Source of the DNA: Saccharospirillum sp035704555
Lineage (GTDB): Bacteria; Pseudomonadota; Gammaproteobacteria; Pseudomonadales; Natronospirillaceae
DNA length: 8,397 nt
Direction: 5' to 3'
NCBI GenBank assembly: GCA_035704555.1
Contig: DASSWT010000320.1
Span: 1-8,397, forward strand
How positions within the stretch are numbered: position 1 is the first letter of the stretch; each line of letters begins with the position of its first letter. Below the pieces are notes generated by a model. That model made no database searches. It saw only the letters and a list, made by a program, of their open reading frames with translations, and had not been told where the DNA came from. Shown here in pieces: positions 1 to 6,184 of the stretch. The position numbers and the translations under genes are program-made.

Positions 1-75
1 CAGATGATGATTTCCGGCGGCCGCCCGGTTGACGGCAACCGCAGCAAAAAAGAACAGGAGCAGTCGAATGGCTAA
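1..75 (+). CDS. ligA: Protocatechuate 4,5-dioxygenase alpha subunit (LigA-like), C-terminal fragment
   Basis: The first 72 bases read as 24 codons, beginning QMMISGGRPVDGNRSK and ending in TAA. This matches the typical end of LigA/PmdA small subunits, which carry a QMMxxGGR motif followed by a short variable tail. LigA forms the heterotetrameric Fe(II) ring-cleavage enzyme with LigB and helps cap its active site. The gene starts upstream of the window. Its last 8 nt overlap the first codons of the beta-subunit gene, whose Shine-Dalgarno lies inside this reading frame, so the two subunits are probably translationally coupled. The call rests on a short peptide but is strongly supported by the gene that follows. 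A fused or separate upstream part cannot be judged from here. Confidence 0.8.
   Translation, partial: QMMISGGRPVDGNRSKKEQEQSNG
56..60 (+). promoter_or_regulatory. Ribosome binding site of the ligB-like gene (AGGAG)
   Basis: AGGAG lies 7 nt before the ATG at 68, inside the end of the ligA-like frame. It decides the start: an in-frame alternative at 29 would add 13 residues before the conserved MAKIVTGIGTSH opening and has no comparable site. Confidence 0.75.
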
Positions 76-916
76 AATTGTAACCGGGATTGGCACCTCA
101 CACGTGCCGTCCATTGGCGCCGTGATCGACAACAACAAAGAACAGGACCCCTACTGGAAGCCCTTGTTCGATGGCTACCAGCCAGGGCGTGACTGGATTA
201 AAGAGAACATGCCGGATGTGGCGATTGTTGTCTACAACGACCACGCCTCGGCGTTCGGCCTGAATCTGATCCCGACCTTCACACTGGGCGTGGCCGACGA
301 GTTCGAACCCGCTGATGAAGGCTATGGCCCACGCAAGGTTCCAACGGCCGTGGGTGATCCGGACCTGGCCTGGCACCTGGCCGAGTCATTGATTCTCGAT
401 GAATTCGACATGACCATTGCCAACGAAATGACCATCGACCACGGCTGCACCGTGCCGCTGTCGATCATGTTCGACAAGCCCAAAGAATGGCCCTGCAAAA
501 TTATTCCGCTGTGCGTCAACGTGATTCAATATCCACCGCCGACGGGCAAGCGCTGCTACGATCTGGGCAAGGCCATTCGCAAAGCCGTTGAGGCTTACGA
601 CAAAGACCTCAAGGTCGCCATTTTCGGCACCGGCGGCATGTCGCACCAGTTACAGGGTGAGCGCGCCGGCCTGGTTAACGCCGAGTTTGACCAGTCGTTC
701 CTCGACCGTCTGACCACAGACCCGGTTGGCCTGACCAAAATTCAGCACGTCGAATACATGCGCGAAGCCGGCTCTGAGGGTATCGAACTGGTGATGTGGC
801 TGATCATGCGCGGCGCCATGGGTGACGACGCTACAGAAACCTACAAGTTCTATCATGTGCCCGCGTCTAATACCGGTGCGGGCCTGATCGTGCTGGAAGA
901 TGGCAGTCAGACATAA
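68..916 (+). CDS. ligB: Protocatechuate 4,5-dioxygenase beta subunit (LigB/PmdB family extradiol dioxygenase)
   Basis: This is a 282-aa class III extradiol ring-cleavage dioxygenase. With LigA it opens protocatechuate between C4 and C5, using Fe(II) and O2, to 4-carboxy-2-hydroxymuconate semialdehyde. Relatives also cleave gallate. Residues that line up with the known LigB active site are visible: H12 (GTSHVPS) and H59 (YNDHA) as iron ligands, E240 (SEGIEL) as the third ligand, H193 (GGMSHQL) as the catalytic base, and H125 (IDHGC). The constant two-residue offset from LigB numbering supports the alignment. The ATG at 68 is chosen because an AGGAG precedes it and the family N-terminus begins there. 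The enzyme is cytoplasmic. It overlaps ligA by 8 nt and lies upstream of a LigJ-type hydratase. Whether protocatechuate or gallate is the preferred substrate cannot be read from sequence alone. Confidence 0.92.
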   Translation: MAKIVTGIGTSHVPSIGAVIDNNKEQDPYWKPLFDGYQPGRDWIKENMPDVAIVVYNDHASAFGLNLIPTFTLGVADEFEPADEGYGPRKVPTAVGDPDLAWHLAESLILDEFDMTIANEMTIDHGCTVPLSIMFDKPKEWPCKIIPLCVNVIQYPPPTGKRCYDLGKAIRKAVEAYDKDLKVAIFGTGGMSHQLQGERAGLVNAEFDQSFLDRLTTDPVGLTKIQHVEYMREAGSEGIELVMWLIMRGAMGDDATETYKFYHVPASNTGAGLIVLEDGSQT

Positions 917-953
917 TTGGCAAGGGCTGGTTCGTACCACTGCACATCACAGT

Positions 954-992
954 CCTCTCTCCACCCCTGGGGGAGAGAGCTAGAGAGAGGGG
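954..992 (-). repeat. REP-like palindromic repeat, copy 1
   Basis: The arm CCTCTCTCC at 954-962 can pair with GGAGAGAG at 972-979, or alternatively CCTCTCTC at 954-961 with GAGAGAGG at 983-990. Read on the minus strand, the unit has the same CCCTCTC...CTCTCCC...GGAGAGAGG layout as copy 2 about 60 nt downstream. The pair is therefore a head-to-head set like a BIME. Such C/T-rich palindromes are common interspersed intergenic repeats in proteobacteria. The sequence has diverged from copy 2. Confidence 0.6.
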
Positions 993-1050
993 GACGGCGT
1001 AGCCGTTAGTGCTGTGGTTTCGATTGGCGTGCGGAAGAACCAGAAGCGAA

Positions 1051-1087
1051 CCCTCTCCCCAGCCCTCTCCCGTGGGACGGGAGAGGG
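1051..1087 (+). repeat. REP-like palindromic repeat, copy 2 (11-bp perfect hairpin)
   Basis: CCCTCTCCCGT at 1063-1073 pairs perfectly with ACGGGAGAGGG at 1077-1087 across a 3-nt GGG loop. A second CCCTCTCC block at 1051-1058 can compete for the same right arm. No T-tract follows on either side, so it is not a standard intrinsic terminator. In an mRNA from ligAB through ligJ it would form a very stable stem that could stabilise the upstream message or cause partial attenuation. That role is inference. Confidence 0.65.
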
Positions 1088-1176
1088 AGCAGTCAACAGA
1101 GCGCCGAAACGCAGTATTCCAGACACCTAATACACTAAACAATGATGCTTCCCGGACAAAACGGGATTACAACACT

Positions 1177-1180
1177 GGAG
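1177..1180 (+). promoter_or_regulatory. Ribosome binding site of the ligJ-like gene (GGAG)
   Basis: GGAG sits 6 nt before the ATG at 1187. It favours this start over the in-frame ATG at 1142, which would add 15 non-conserved residues ahead of the MIIDCHGH opening. Confidence 0.7.
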
Positions 1181-1186
1181 ACGGCC

Positions 1187-2194
1187 ATGATCATCGATTG
1201 CCATGGACACTACACCACCGCACCGTCGGAGCTGGGCGATTACCGTGACCAGCAAAAAGCGGAGCTGAAAAACGACCCGATGTTTCAGACTACCAAGGGT
1301 ATACTGAACATCAGTGACGATCAGATACGCGACAGCATCAAGAACAACCAGCTCAAACTGCAGCAGGAGCGTGGTACTGACCTGACTATTTTCTCGCCGC
1401 GCGCCAGCTGGATGGGCCATCATGTTGGCAACGAAAGCACCAGCGTCGCCTGGACCGAGCACTGCAACGACCTGATTCGCCGTGTCTGCGATCTGTTTCC
1501 GGACAACTTTGCGCCCGTGGCTCAGTTGCCCCAGAGCGCCAACGTCAAACCGGTCGCTGTGGTGCGTGAACTGGAGCGTACTGTCAACGAGATGGGCTTT
1601 ATCGGCTGCAACCTGAACCCGGACCCTTCCGGCGGCTACTGGAAAGACAAGCCGCTGCACGACAAGTTCTGGTACCCGATTTACGAGAAGATGAGTGAGC
1701 TGAACATTCCGGCGATGATTCACGTTTCCGGTTCTTGCCACGAGTGCTTCCACACCACCAGCTCCTACTACCTCAGTGCCGACACCACGGCCTTTGTGCA
1801 TCTGATGATGTCGGATCTGTTCAAGGATTTCCCCGATCTGAAGTTCATCATTCCACATGGCGGCGGCGCGGTGCCTTACCACTGGGGCCGCTTCCGGGGC
1901 ATTGCTCAGGATCAGGGGTTCGATCTGGAAGAAAAAGTGCTGAACAACATCTTCTTCGATACCTGTGTCTATCATCAGGAAGGCATCGATCTGTTGCTTG
2001 ATGTCATTCCGACCAAAAACATTCTGTTTGCTTCAGAGATGATTGGCGCAGTACGCGGCATCGACCCACGCACCGGTCACTACTTCGACGATACCAAACG
2101 CTACATCGACGGCAACACCAAACTCAACGCCGCCGAGAAGAAGATGGTGTTCGAAGACAACGCCCGCACCGTATTCCCACGCTTAAAGGCCTGA
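1187..2194 (+). CDS. ligJ: 4-oxalomesaconate hydratase (LigJ/PmdE-like, amidohydrolase superfamily)
   Basis: This 335-aa protein is close to the usual length of about 340 aa for LigJ. It hydrates 4-oxalomesaconate (or its keto form) to 4-carboxy-4-hydroxy-2-oxoadipate, a late step before aldolase cleavage to pyruvate and oxaloacetate. The amidohydrolase_2 fold is recognisable. The HxH metal motif is H6 and H8 in MIIDCHGH, followed by H179 in MIHVSGS, H224 in IIPHGGGAVPYHWGRF, and E284 in FASEMIGAVRGIDP. The stretches FIGCNLNPDPSGG and FFDTCVYH are characteristic of the LigJ branch rather than of LigI, LigW or ACMSD decarboxylases. The start at 1187 gives the family N-terminus with a GGAG 6 nt upstream. 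It follows the LigAB genes after a repeat-bearing spacer and is closed by a strong terminator, so it probably ends the operon. Confidence 0.9.
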   Translation: MIIDCHGHYTTAPSELGDYRDQQKAELKNDPMFQTTKGILNISDDQIRDSIKNNQLKLQQERGTDLTIFSPRASWMGHHVGNESTSVAWTEHCNDLIRRVCDLFPDNFAPVAQLPQSANVKPVAVVRELERTVNEMGFIGCNLNPDPSGGYWKDKPLHDKFWYPIYEKMSELNIPAMIHVSGSCHECFHTTSSYYLSADTTAFVHLMMSDLFKDFPDLKFIIPHGGGAVPYHWGRFRGIAQDQGFDLEEKVLNNIFFDTCVYHQEGIDLLLDVIPTKNILFASEMIGAVRGIDPRTGHYFDDTKRYIDGNTKLNAAEKKMVFEDNARTVFPRLKA

Positions 2195-2235
2195 TCTGAC
2201 ATCCGGCCTGCCGCCTTCCTTGTGTTGTGCTTTCC

Positions 2236-2260
2236 AGCCCGCCTCTGGCGGGCTTTTTTT
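2236..2260 (+). terminator. Rho-independent terminator after ligJ
   Basis: AGCCCGCC at 2236-2243 pairs perfectly with GGCGGGCT at 2247-2254 around a TCT loop and runs into seven T residues. It lies 41 nt after the hydratase stop codon, so the aromatic-degradation transcript should end here and the downstream membrane-protein gene should have its own promoter. Confidence 0.92.
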
Positions 2261-2358
2261 ATGCCTGCCGTTACTGATACTTGACGCGGACCAGGCTTGA
2301 ACTTCATGCCGCCATACCGGAGGATAGCCACCTACCCTTGAACCATGACCCCGCACTC

Positions 2359-2362
2359 AGGA
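2359..2362 (+). promoter_or_regulatory. Ribosome binding site of the VTT-domain gene (AGGA)
   Basis: AGGA is 6 nt before the ATG at 2369. The other in-frame ATG, at 2345, has its nearest GGAGG-like sequence about 20 nt upstream, too far for good initiation, so 2369 is preferred. Confidence 0.55.
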
Positions 2363-2368
2363 AATTTC

Positions 2369-3055
2369 ATGCCGCGTACCCTTATTCGCCTTTTCGCCCT
2401 GATCGCCGTGCTTATCGTACTGGCGATACTCTGGCGTTATCTGGTCGGCACCGGCGTACTGACTGTAGACCGCCTGGAAAGCTGGGTAAGTCGCCTGGAT
2501 ACAGTGCAAACGTCGCCCTGGATGATACCGGGCATCGCCGTCGTCTATGTGGTCAGCTTGTTACTGGCCTTCCCCCTGACGGTGCTGGTGGTGCTGACCG
2601 GTATACTGTTTGGCCCCTGGTGGGGGTTGATGTACGCAGCGGTGGGCACCCTGAGTTCATCGGTGGTGACCTTTTGGGTCGGGCACTTTATCGGGCGGGA
2701 AGCGCTTGAACGCCACGGTGGCCGGCATTTGAATGCCATGTCCGCTTACATGGGCGAACGTGGCATTCGTACCATGGTTCTGATCAACCTGCTGCCGCTA
2801 GCACCTTTTACCTTCACCAACCTGATGGCTGGCGCTTTCAACATGCACTTTGGTCGTTACATGCTGGGCTCGACGATCGGCATCGTTCCCGGCCTGACGT
2901 TTGTCACTGTGTTAGGTGGGCAGGCCAGTCGAATTCTTCAGGCCGAAAACCGTGAGGAGTTTTTGCTGGCCATCGCCATCTTTGTGGCCGTAGCCATCGT
3001 GTTTGCAACGGCTATGGTCCTGCTGCGACGCATCCGCAGAGCCCCCCCTAGCTAA
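2369..3055 (+). CDS. TVP38/TMEM64 (VTT/DedA-like) family membrane protein
   Basis: This is a 228-aa polytopic inner-membrane protein. A hydrophobic helix at residues 4-24 is followed by a VTT domain (about residues 50-200). Its hallmarks include a re-entrant-type LTGILFGPWWGL segment, a central stretch INLLPLAPFTFTNLMAG, and a GSTIGIVPG segment. It ends with a last helix and the basic tail RRIRR. VTT/DedA proteins are linked to lipid scrambling, envelope homeostasis and proton-dependent transport; the exact role of this branch is not known. The start at 2369 is favoured by its AGGA; a start at 2345 would add 8 residues. The stop overlaps by 8 nt the stop of the convergent glycosyltransferase gene. 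It is preceded by a terminator, so it is transcribed separately from ligJ. Family assignment is confident, function is not. Confidence 0.85.
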   Translation: MPRTLIRLFALIAVLIVLAILWRYLVGTGVLTVDRLESWVSRLDTVQTSPWMIPGIAVVYVVSLLLAFPLTVLVVLTGILFGPWWGLMYAAVGTLSSSVVTFWVGHFIGREALERHGGRHLNAMSAYMGERGIRTMVLINLLPLAPFTFTNLMAGAFNMHFGRYMLGSTIGIVPGLTFVTVLGGQASRILQAENREEFLLAIAIFVAVAIVFATAMVLLRRIRRAPPS

Positions 3056-5267
3056 GTTCTTTCGCGCGCCGGGCCAGTAGTTCGCTGTAGAAGCGGTCGA
3101 TGTTCTCCGCGAAGGCATCGGTATCATGACCGCTGGCAAAGGCCACCGCCCGCGTTGAAAACTCGGCCCGGACGCCGTCGTTTTCGATCAGATAGCGAAC
3201 CCGCTCCATCCACAGATCGACGCGATCAAAGGTTTTATACCCGGTCTGGCCTTCCTGAACCACATCATCGGTGCCACTTGAGCGCACCGCAACAACCGGC
3301 AAGCCCGCCGCCATGGCCTCTAGAATCACCATGCCCTGTGTTTCAGACTGAGAGGCAAACACAAACACATCAGCCAGTTGATAGTAGGCCGGAATGACCT
3401 CGGGACCAACGGCCCCGACCAGTGTGATCACATCCTGCAACCCCAGCGCCTTTATTTTCTCTTCCAGCATCTGGCGTTCATCCCCTTCGCCTACCAGCAG
3501 CAAGCGAAACCGGCACTCGGTTTTCTGTCGCAGTTGTTGCATGGCGTCGACCATGAAGGCAATATTTTTTTCCTTGCCCAGCCGCGACACACTGACCAGC
3601 ACGCGGTCTTCATCCCCGATGTTGAATCGACTTCTGAGTTCCGCTATGGCGGCCTCATTCCTTTGGTTAAACCGATCGAAATCGATGCCGGTCGGTTGTA
3701 CGCAGACCGGCGATTTCACACCAATCAACCGCAAGTATTCTTCGGTCGAGAACGTTGGCACCACCACACCATCACAGCGGTTACAGAAACGCCGGATCAG
3801 CTCGTGCGAAATAACATTTCTGAAAATACGACCCGGCAAGGGAACATAGTGCGCGTACATTTCAAGGCGCGTGTGGTAGGTGTACACCGAAGGCACCTTG
3901 TGCCGCCTGGCCAGCCACAAGCCAATGGAGCCCAACCAGAACGGATGATGCAGGTGCACAATATCCGGCTTGTACTGATTGAACAGTTTGAAGATGCGCG
4001 GCTGAAACACATTGGCTAGCCGGAATTCCCGATGACGACCAAAGGCGACCAGTGTCTTTACCCGAAACGTATCCTCCCGGGGTTCGCCGTTCTGATCATA
4101 GTGCGGAGCAACCACTTTTACTTCGTGCCCCCGGGCTTTCAGCCCGCGCAACAATCGTTCGATCGAGATGGTGACACCGGAAATAAAGGGGAAGAAATTG
4201 TTGGTAAAAAACAACACCCGCTTGGGCTGTGCCCGCCAGGGGGTATCGTCAATGGCGTACTGGGAATAAAAGTCTTTATCGTCGAACAGGGTCTCGCGCA
4301 GCTTGAGCCCGATCAGCACCAACAGGCTGAGAATAATCAGAAAGCGTCCAAAACTGACGTAGAAAAAGGTGTAAACAGCAGACCAGATGCTGTCGATGGT
4401 TTTGGTCCAGGACGATTCAAATATCTCCGTCTGGCGAACGTTGGCGATAACCTCCTGGCCTTCAACCCGCACGCGAATGTAATGATGAAAGCTGTTTTCA
4501 TCATCGATGATCAGGCCGCCGGCACCGCCGGTGGTGATGTAACGCACCCCGTTGATGGCCTGGTCGTAATAAACCGATATCTGGGACGAGAACACGATGT
4601 CGACCTGGTACGCTTCAAACAGGGATTTCATTTGAGCGGCGACGGCATCATTGTCGAAATAGCGGTCTTGTTGAAAAACCGGTGTGTTGTGCACCGGTTC
4701 ATGTACCGGTGAGCCAATGAACACAAAGTGATGGTCTGCCTCAGACGTCGACAGCTCATGCTCAAGCCAATCGAGCTGCCAGTTGTAAGCCGTATTATCG
4801 GTACTGTCGAGAAACAGGAACTTCGCATTGGCGGCCGTGAACGAATAAAAATGAGGACCGTATTGCTCATAGAACCTCAGACGGCCCAGTTCGTCATTTT
4901 CGTTGTGACCATAGGTCAGCAGCCAGGGGTGGTTCAGATTGGAAAAAATGGCGTACACCGACCGATAATGTTCAGCGGCACCGCCACTGACCGCATTGCC
5001 GGCCGAGACGGTGAAGGCGGTATCGCTGGCATTGATCACCGGGATGATCTGGTCCTGAAAAATGTTGACCGAGTTATTGACGTTGCCAACCACGGAGAAT
5101 TCGAACGTATCGCGGCCCTCAAGACGCGTTTGAATACGCTCAATCTGGCCTGCATGCAAAGAGCTGACCTCAGGCTCGGAAAAATTGAGATACAGCTGGT
5201 ACGCCACCAACACGGCAATGACACCGATGTTGATGTAGTACATGGTGCGTTTGGTCGATTTGCGCAC
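3048..5267 (-). CDS. Membrane-anchored fusion: degenerate calcineurin-like phosphoesterase domain plus GT4 glycosyltransferase
   Basis: This is a 739-aa two-domain protein. A basic N-terminus (MRKSTKR) and helix at about 10-29 anchor it. Residues 55-255 have the order of a metallophosphoesterase (VVGN, SAGN, TYGHNEN, FIGSPVHEP, FSSQIS, then TTGGAGG), but the metal ligands are replaced. The expected DxH is N62/N64, GD is GN91, GNHE reads GHNE (120-123), the following His is S186, and GHxH is lost around 227-231. A second helix (about 299-321) leads to a cytoplasmic GT4 domain from 349: SGVTISIERLLRGL, HLHHPFWLG, YTYHTRLEMYAHYVP, PTGIDFDRF, VSRLGKEKN, LLLVGEGDE, and the E642-x7-E650 motif. The GT4 part resembles 1,2-diacylglycerol glucosyltransferases, so a lipid acceptor is plausible. 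The start is GTG with AAGGG 7 nt upstream; an ATG at 5243 has no ribosome site. Topology (periplasmic N-domain, cytoplasmic GT) is inferred from the helices. Confidence 0.85.
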   Translation of the reverse strand: MRKSTKRTMYYINIGVIAVLVAYQLYLNFSEPEVSSLHAGQIERIQTRLEGRDTFEFSVVGNVNNSVNIFQDQIIPVINASDTAFTVSAGNAVSGGAAEHYRSVYAIFSNLNHPWLLTYGHNENDELGRLRFYEQYGPHFYSFTAANAKFLFLDSTDNTAYNWQLDWLEHELSTSEADHHFVFIGSPVHEPVHNTPVFQQDRYFDNDAVAAQMKSLFEAYQVDIVFSSQISVYYDQAINGVRYITTGGAGGLIIDDENSFHHYIRVRVEGQEVIANVRQTEIFESSWTKTIDSIWSAVYTFFYVSFGRFLIILSLLVLIGLKLRETLFDDKDFYSQYAIDDTPWRAQPKRVLFFTNNFFPFISGVTISIERLLRGLKARGHEVKVVAPHYDQNGEPREDTFRVKTLVAFGRHREFRLANVFQPRIFKLFNQYKPDIVHLHHPFWLGSIGLWLARRHKVPSVYTYHTRLEMYAHYVPLPGRIFRNVISHELIRRFCNRCDGVVVPTFSTEEYLRLIGVKSPVCVQPTGIDFDRFNQRNEAAIAELRSRFNIGDEDRVLVSVSRLGKEKNIAFMVDAMQQLRQKTECRFRLLLVGEGDERQMLEEKIKALGLQDVITLVGAVGPEVIPAYYQLADVFVFASQSETQGMVILEAMAAGLPVVAVRSSGTDDVVQEGQTGYKTFDRVDLWMERVRYLIENDGVRAEFSTRAVAFASGHDTDAFAENIDRFYSELLARRAKELS

Positions 5268-5274
5268 TCCCGGA

Positions 5275-5279
5275 CCCTT
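5275..5279 (-). promoter_or_regulatory. Ribosome binding site supporting the GTG start at 5267
   Basis: On the minus strand AAGGG lies 7 nt upstream of GTG at 5267. A GGGA directly abutting the GTG is too close to serve. The in-frame ATG eight codons later lacks a purine-rich site. Confidence 0.5.
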
Positions 5280-5298
5280 ATCCCTGTGAAAGGCAGTC

Positions 5299-5327
5299 AG
5301 TATGGAGCTTCCACCCGGGAGCGTCTA
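5299..5327 (-). promoter_or_regulatory. Possible sigma70 promoter of the glycosyltransferase fusion gene
   Basis: On the minus strand TAGACG (rc of 5322-5327) and CATACT (rc of 5299-5304) are separated by 17 nt, each matching 4 of 6 consensus positions. Transcription would begin about 25 nt before the GTG codon. The match is moderate only. Confidence 0.3.
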
Positions 5328-5444
5328 TGCCCGCTTGCGGCTGCGTATACTGTTAGCAGGGTGAAAAGATAGTGCCAGTTCCGCCTTCAGGCTGGTACAT
5401 TGGCACCGTCGCGCGGCGAATTGCCCTGATCCTCAACCCCCCCG

Positions 5445-5474
5445 TTGACGACCAGCGCATCGACTATCCACAAT
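5445..5474 (+). promoter_or_regulatory. Possible sigma70 promoter of the methyltransferase gene
   Basis: TTGACG at 5445-5450 (5 of 6 to consensus) and CACAAT at 5469-5474 (4 of 6) are 18 nt apart. This places a start site about 35 nt ahead of the TTG codon of the SAM enzyme. It is divergent from the glycosyltransferase promoter in the same 247-nt spacer. Confidence 0.35.
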
Positions 5475-5514
5475 AACAAACCTTCGCTACGGTGCGACCA
5501 GGCAGGTGTAGAAG

Positions 5515-6066
5515 TTGAGTACTTGGACCTTTATGAAGCGCTTTGCGCGGTCTCCGGCGGCGATTGGCAGCATAGTGCCCAGTAGCCGGTTTCTGGTGAC
5601 TAAGATGCTGGAAAGCATTGACTGGCAACTGACCCATAGCATTATCGAGCTCGGTGCCGGTACCGGTGTGATCACTGCGGCCATCGACGCCCAGCGCCAA
5701 CCCGGCTCTACTTTTATCAGCTTTGAGCGTGACGACGACATGCGCCATGAGCTGAAAGCGCGGTTCCCCGACATTCACACCCACCACGATGCCTTTATGC
5801 TGCGCGACATGCTGGCCAAACAGTCTTTGGACGGCGTCGATTGCATTGTCTCGGGCCTGCCCTTCGCCAATTTCGACGACGCCCAACGCACGGCCCTGGT
5901 TTCGGACATTCACGCGGCCCTGCGCCCGGGCGGGGTATTCATCGCCTTCCAGTACACCCGCCTGTTGCAACCTTACTTTCTGTCGGTTTATGGTCGCTAC
6001 GAGTGCAAGCGGGTGCTGATCAACCTGCCCCCGGCGCTGATCTACTTCTGCACCAAGCAGTCATAG
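5515..6066 (+). CDS. Class I SAM-dependent methyltransferase, phospholipid N-methyltransferase-like
   Basis: This 183-aa soluble Rossmann-fold methyltransferase has SAM motif I at residues 43-51 (IIELGAGTG), the acidic residue after strand 2 at E71 (FISFERDD), and the motif SGLPFANF at 112-119 where many other enzymes have NPPY. The opening RSPAAIGSIVPSSRFL and the SGLPFANF segment are typical of the PmtA-like family (COG3963). The best known members methylate phosphatidylethanolamine toward phosphatidylcholine; many homologues are uncharacterised and could act on other substrates. The start is uncertain. TTG at 5515 has AGGT 7 nt upstream and an in-frame stop at 5509-5511 just before it, while ATG at 5533 has GGA 5 nt upstream and would give 177 aa. 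It diverges from the lipid-type glycosyltransferase gene, which hints at membrane-lipid chemistry. Confidence 0.78.
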   Translation: MSTWTFMKRFARSPAAIGSIVPSSRFLVTKMLESIDWQLTHSIIELGAGTGVITAAIDAQRQPGSTFISFERDDDMRHELKARFPDIHTHHDAFMLRDMLAKQSLDGVDCIVSGLPFANFDDAQRTALVSDIHAALRPGGVFIAFQYTRLLQPYFLSVYGRYECKRVLINLPPALIYFCTKQS

Positions 6067-6184
6067 TCTTAAGCACCACCCCGCACCAGTGCTCGGCAGC
6101 CCAGCAGCGGCTGCAACAGAGCGTACTAACCCTGAAACGCCACAAATCGTACACTGCATCCCACTGTAATCAGCGGAGAGCCCC

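Larger units (their letters stand above)
917..1186. other. Intergenic spacer between ring-cleavage and hydratase genes
   Basis: This 270-nt spacer separates two genes of one pathway that would normally sit close together. It holds two GC-rich palindromic repeats in opposite orientation (listed separately) and a small ACGGC/GCCGT hairpin at 994-1006. I find no convincing protein-coding frame or clear sigma70 promoter in it. Open frames across it are low-complexity by-products of the CCCTCTC/GAGAGGG repeats. Confidence 0.6.

Noticed and set aside
867..1248. Small open frames crossing the ligB-ligJ spacer on both strands
   Set aside because: They are made mostly of the palindromic CCCTCTC/GAGAGGG repeats and lack ribosome sites and recognisable protein sequence.
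1127..1975. 282-codon minus-strand open frame over the hydratase gene
   Set aside because: It is antisense to a strongly recognised LigJ-type gene and has no motif of its own.
2270..2320. TTGACG at 2281-2286 considered as the -35 element for the VTT-protein gene
   Set aside because: No acceptable -10 hexamer lies 16-18 nt downstream.
3378..5372. Several long plus-strand open frames of 210-230 codons opposite the glycosyltransferase fusion gene
   Set aside because: They are antisense shadows of a gene with clear domain motifs; their translations show no family motifs and a composition typical of reversed codons.
5464..5970. 168-codon minus-strand open frame over the methyltransferase gene
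   Set aside because: The plus-strand frame has SAM-binding motifs and a family-typical N-terminus; the antisense frame has neither.
6096..6114. GCAGCC/GGCTGC hairpin after the methyltransferase gene, considered as a terminator
   Set aside because: The stem is only 6 bp and no T-run follows.
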